From Agrobacterium salinitolerans (GTDB taxonomy: Bacteria; Pseudomonadota; Alphaproteobacteria; Rhizobiales; Rhizobiaceae), in the NCBI RefSeq assembly GCF_002008225.1, contig NZ_MRDH01000009.1, positions 25,695 through 89,694 on the forward strand: a stretch of 64,000 bases of DNA, in the 5' to 3' direction. Numbering within the stretch: position 1 is the first letter of the stretch; every line of letters begins with the position of its first letter. The translations under genes and the position numbers were made by a program. Below, piece after piece: positions 63,557 through 64,000 of this stretch. The notes under the pieces were generated by a model. It had not been told where the DNA came from. It was given only the letters and a program-made list of their open reading frames with translations, and ran no database searches.

Positions 63557-64000
63557 GTGAAGTCAGCCATCGACACCGACAATCCCAAGGCCGTTAAATA
63601 CCCGCTTCCGATCCGCTGTCTTCACTGGGTAAGAGCCGCCCTGATCATCGGGCTCATCGTATCGGGGTGGTATATGACGCGCCTGCCGGAAAGCGATATG
63701 GTGATCGCCTCGATCTTCTATCCCAACCACAAGCAGTTCGGCATTCTCGTCTGGCTGCTTGCACTTGTCCACCTTGCGCTTCGCTCGCGTTACGCAACGA
63801 GCATGCCGCCAGCGCCCTCGGCGCTTGCGCCTTGGGAGAGAATCCTCTCGCATGCAGTTCACAAGCTTCTCATTCTCCTCACACTCCTTGTTCCGCTGCT
63901 CGGCTATTCGCTCTCCAGCAGTTTTTCGCAGAGTGATGGTGTCCCATTTTTCTTCATTCCGCATCTGCCGGAACTGCTTCCCAAGAACGACAATGCCTTT
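63557..64000 (+). CDS. Cytochrome b561, N-terminal part cut by window edge
   Basis: A GTG start at 63557 with AAGGAA six bases upstream. The visible 148 residues have the layout of the bacterial b561 (YceJ-like) family: YPLPIRCLHWVRAALIIGL with the first heme-ligand His, a second membrane segment with KQFGILVWLLALVHLALR, and HAVHKLLILLTLLVPLLGY. It is a di-heme membrane cytochrome that may pass electrons between quinol and the periplasm or scavenge superoxide. It lies 64 bases after the SmvA-like gene, so the two are likely co-transcribed. Confidence 0.85.
   Translation, partial: MKSAIDTDNPKAVKYPLPIRCLHWVRAALIIGLIVSGWYMTRLPESDMVIASIFYPNHKQFGILVWLLALVHLALRSRYATSMPPAPSALAPWERILSHAVHKLLILLTLLVPLLGYSLSSSFSQSDGVPFFFIPHLPELLPKNDNAF

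Noticed and set aside
1..64000. CRISPR array, tRNA, rRNA or prophage
   Set aside because: No regularly spaced direct repeats, no cloverleaf-like or rRNA sequences, and no phage structural genes were recognised on reading through the window.

Overview
The window is a dense, GC-rich stretch of an alphaproteobacterial genome. Its gene content best fits the Agrobacterium/Rhizobium group: many ABC and TRAP uptake systems, a soxBDAG sarcosine oxidase operon with glyA and purU, a coxMNOP-like alternative cytochrome c oxidase, a polyol operon, and a MocR regulator. I see no rRNA, tRNA, CRISPR array, phage genes or replication genes. It reads as catabolic/accessory chromosome (or chromid) sequence. 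The species assignment is inference from gene content.

Layout. 1-8.5 kb: a ribitol operon on the minus strand (AraC-type regulator, periplasmic binding protein, two-domain ATPase, permease, ribitol 2-dehydrogenase, pentulose kinase, and the start of another SDR), preceded by a xylitol-dehydrogenase-like gene. 8.7-10.7 kb: a divergent TetR/MFS pair around three perfect ATACG-N3-CGTAT operators. 10.8-19.3 kb: soxB-soxD-soxA-soxG-glyA-purU with a divergent DJ-1/AraC regulator; purU carries a one-base frameshift. 19.4-24.9 kb: an A1-type cytochrome c oxidase operon and a DUF2189 membrane protein with a possible FNR/FixK box. 25-31.4 kb: an Fbp/Afu-type ABC importer, a PP2C-like phosphatase and a divergent ROK regulator, which may form a phosphorylated-sugar uptake system. 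31.7-38.3 kb: a MYG1-family protein, a DctQMP TRAP transporter, and a convergent Cache-domain kinase/LuxR response regulator pair. 38.5-42.1 kb: a methionine-gamma-lyase-like PLP enzyme with a divergent Lrp regulator, and a fused dihydroxyacetone kinase.

42.3-49 kb is a remodelled zone: two small unknown proteins, an alpha/beta hydrolase, a mercuric-reductase-like flavoprotein with a probably internally deleted DUF4126-like partner, a GH3 glycosidase remnant, a BCCT carrier and a frameshifted IS3-type transposase tail. 49-55.2 kb: a MocR regulator divergent from a dihydroxyphthalate-decarboxylase-like protein, an amino-acid-type ABC importer and an M20 amidohydrolase, probably an uncharacterised catabolic cluster for an amidated or acylated amino acid. 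55.6-64 kb: an RND pump and adaptor divergent from an OmpR-type two-component system, then a SmvA-like MFS exporter and the start of a cytochrome b561.

The best candidates for something not yet described are the Afu-type ABC/PP2C/ROK locus (25-31.4 kb) and the MocR/DHPD-like/ABC/M20 locus (49-55.2 kb). The most concrete sequence-level observations are the purU frameshift, the triple TetR operator, and the decayed IS3, GH3 and DUF4126-like fragments.
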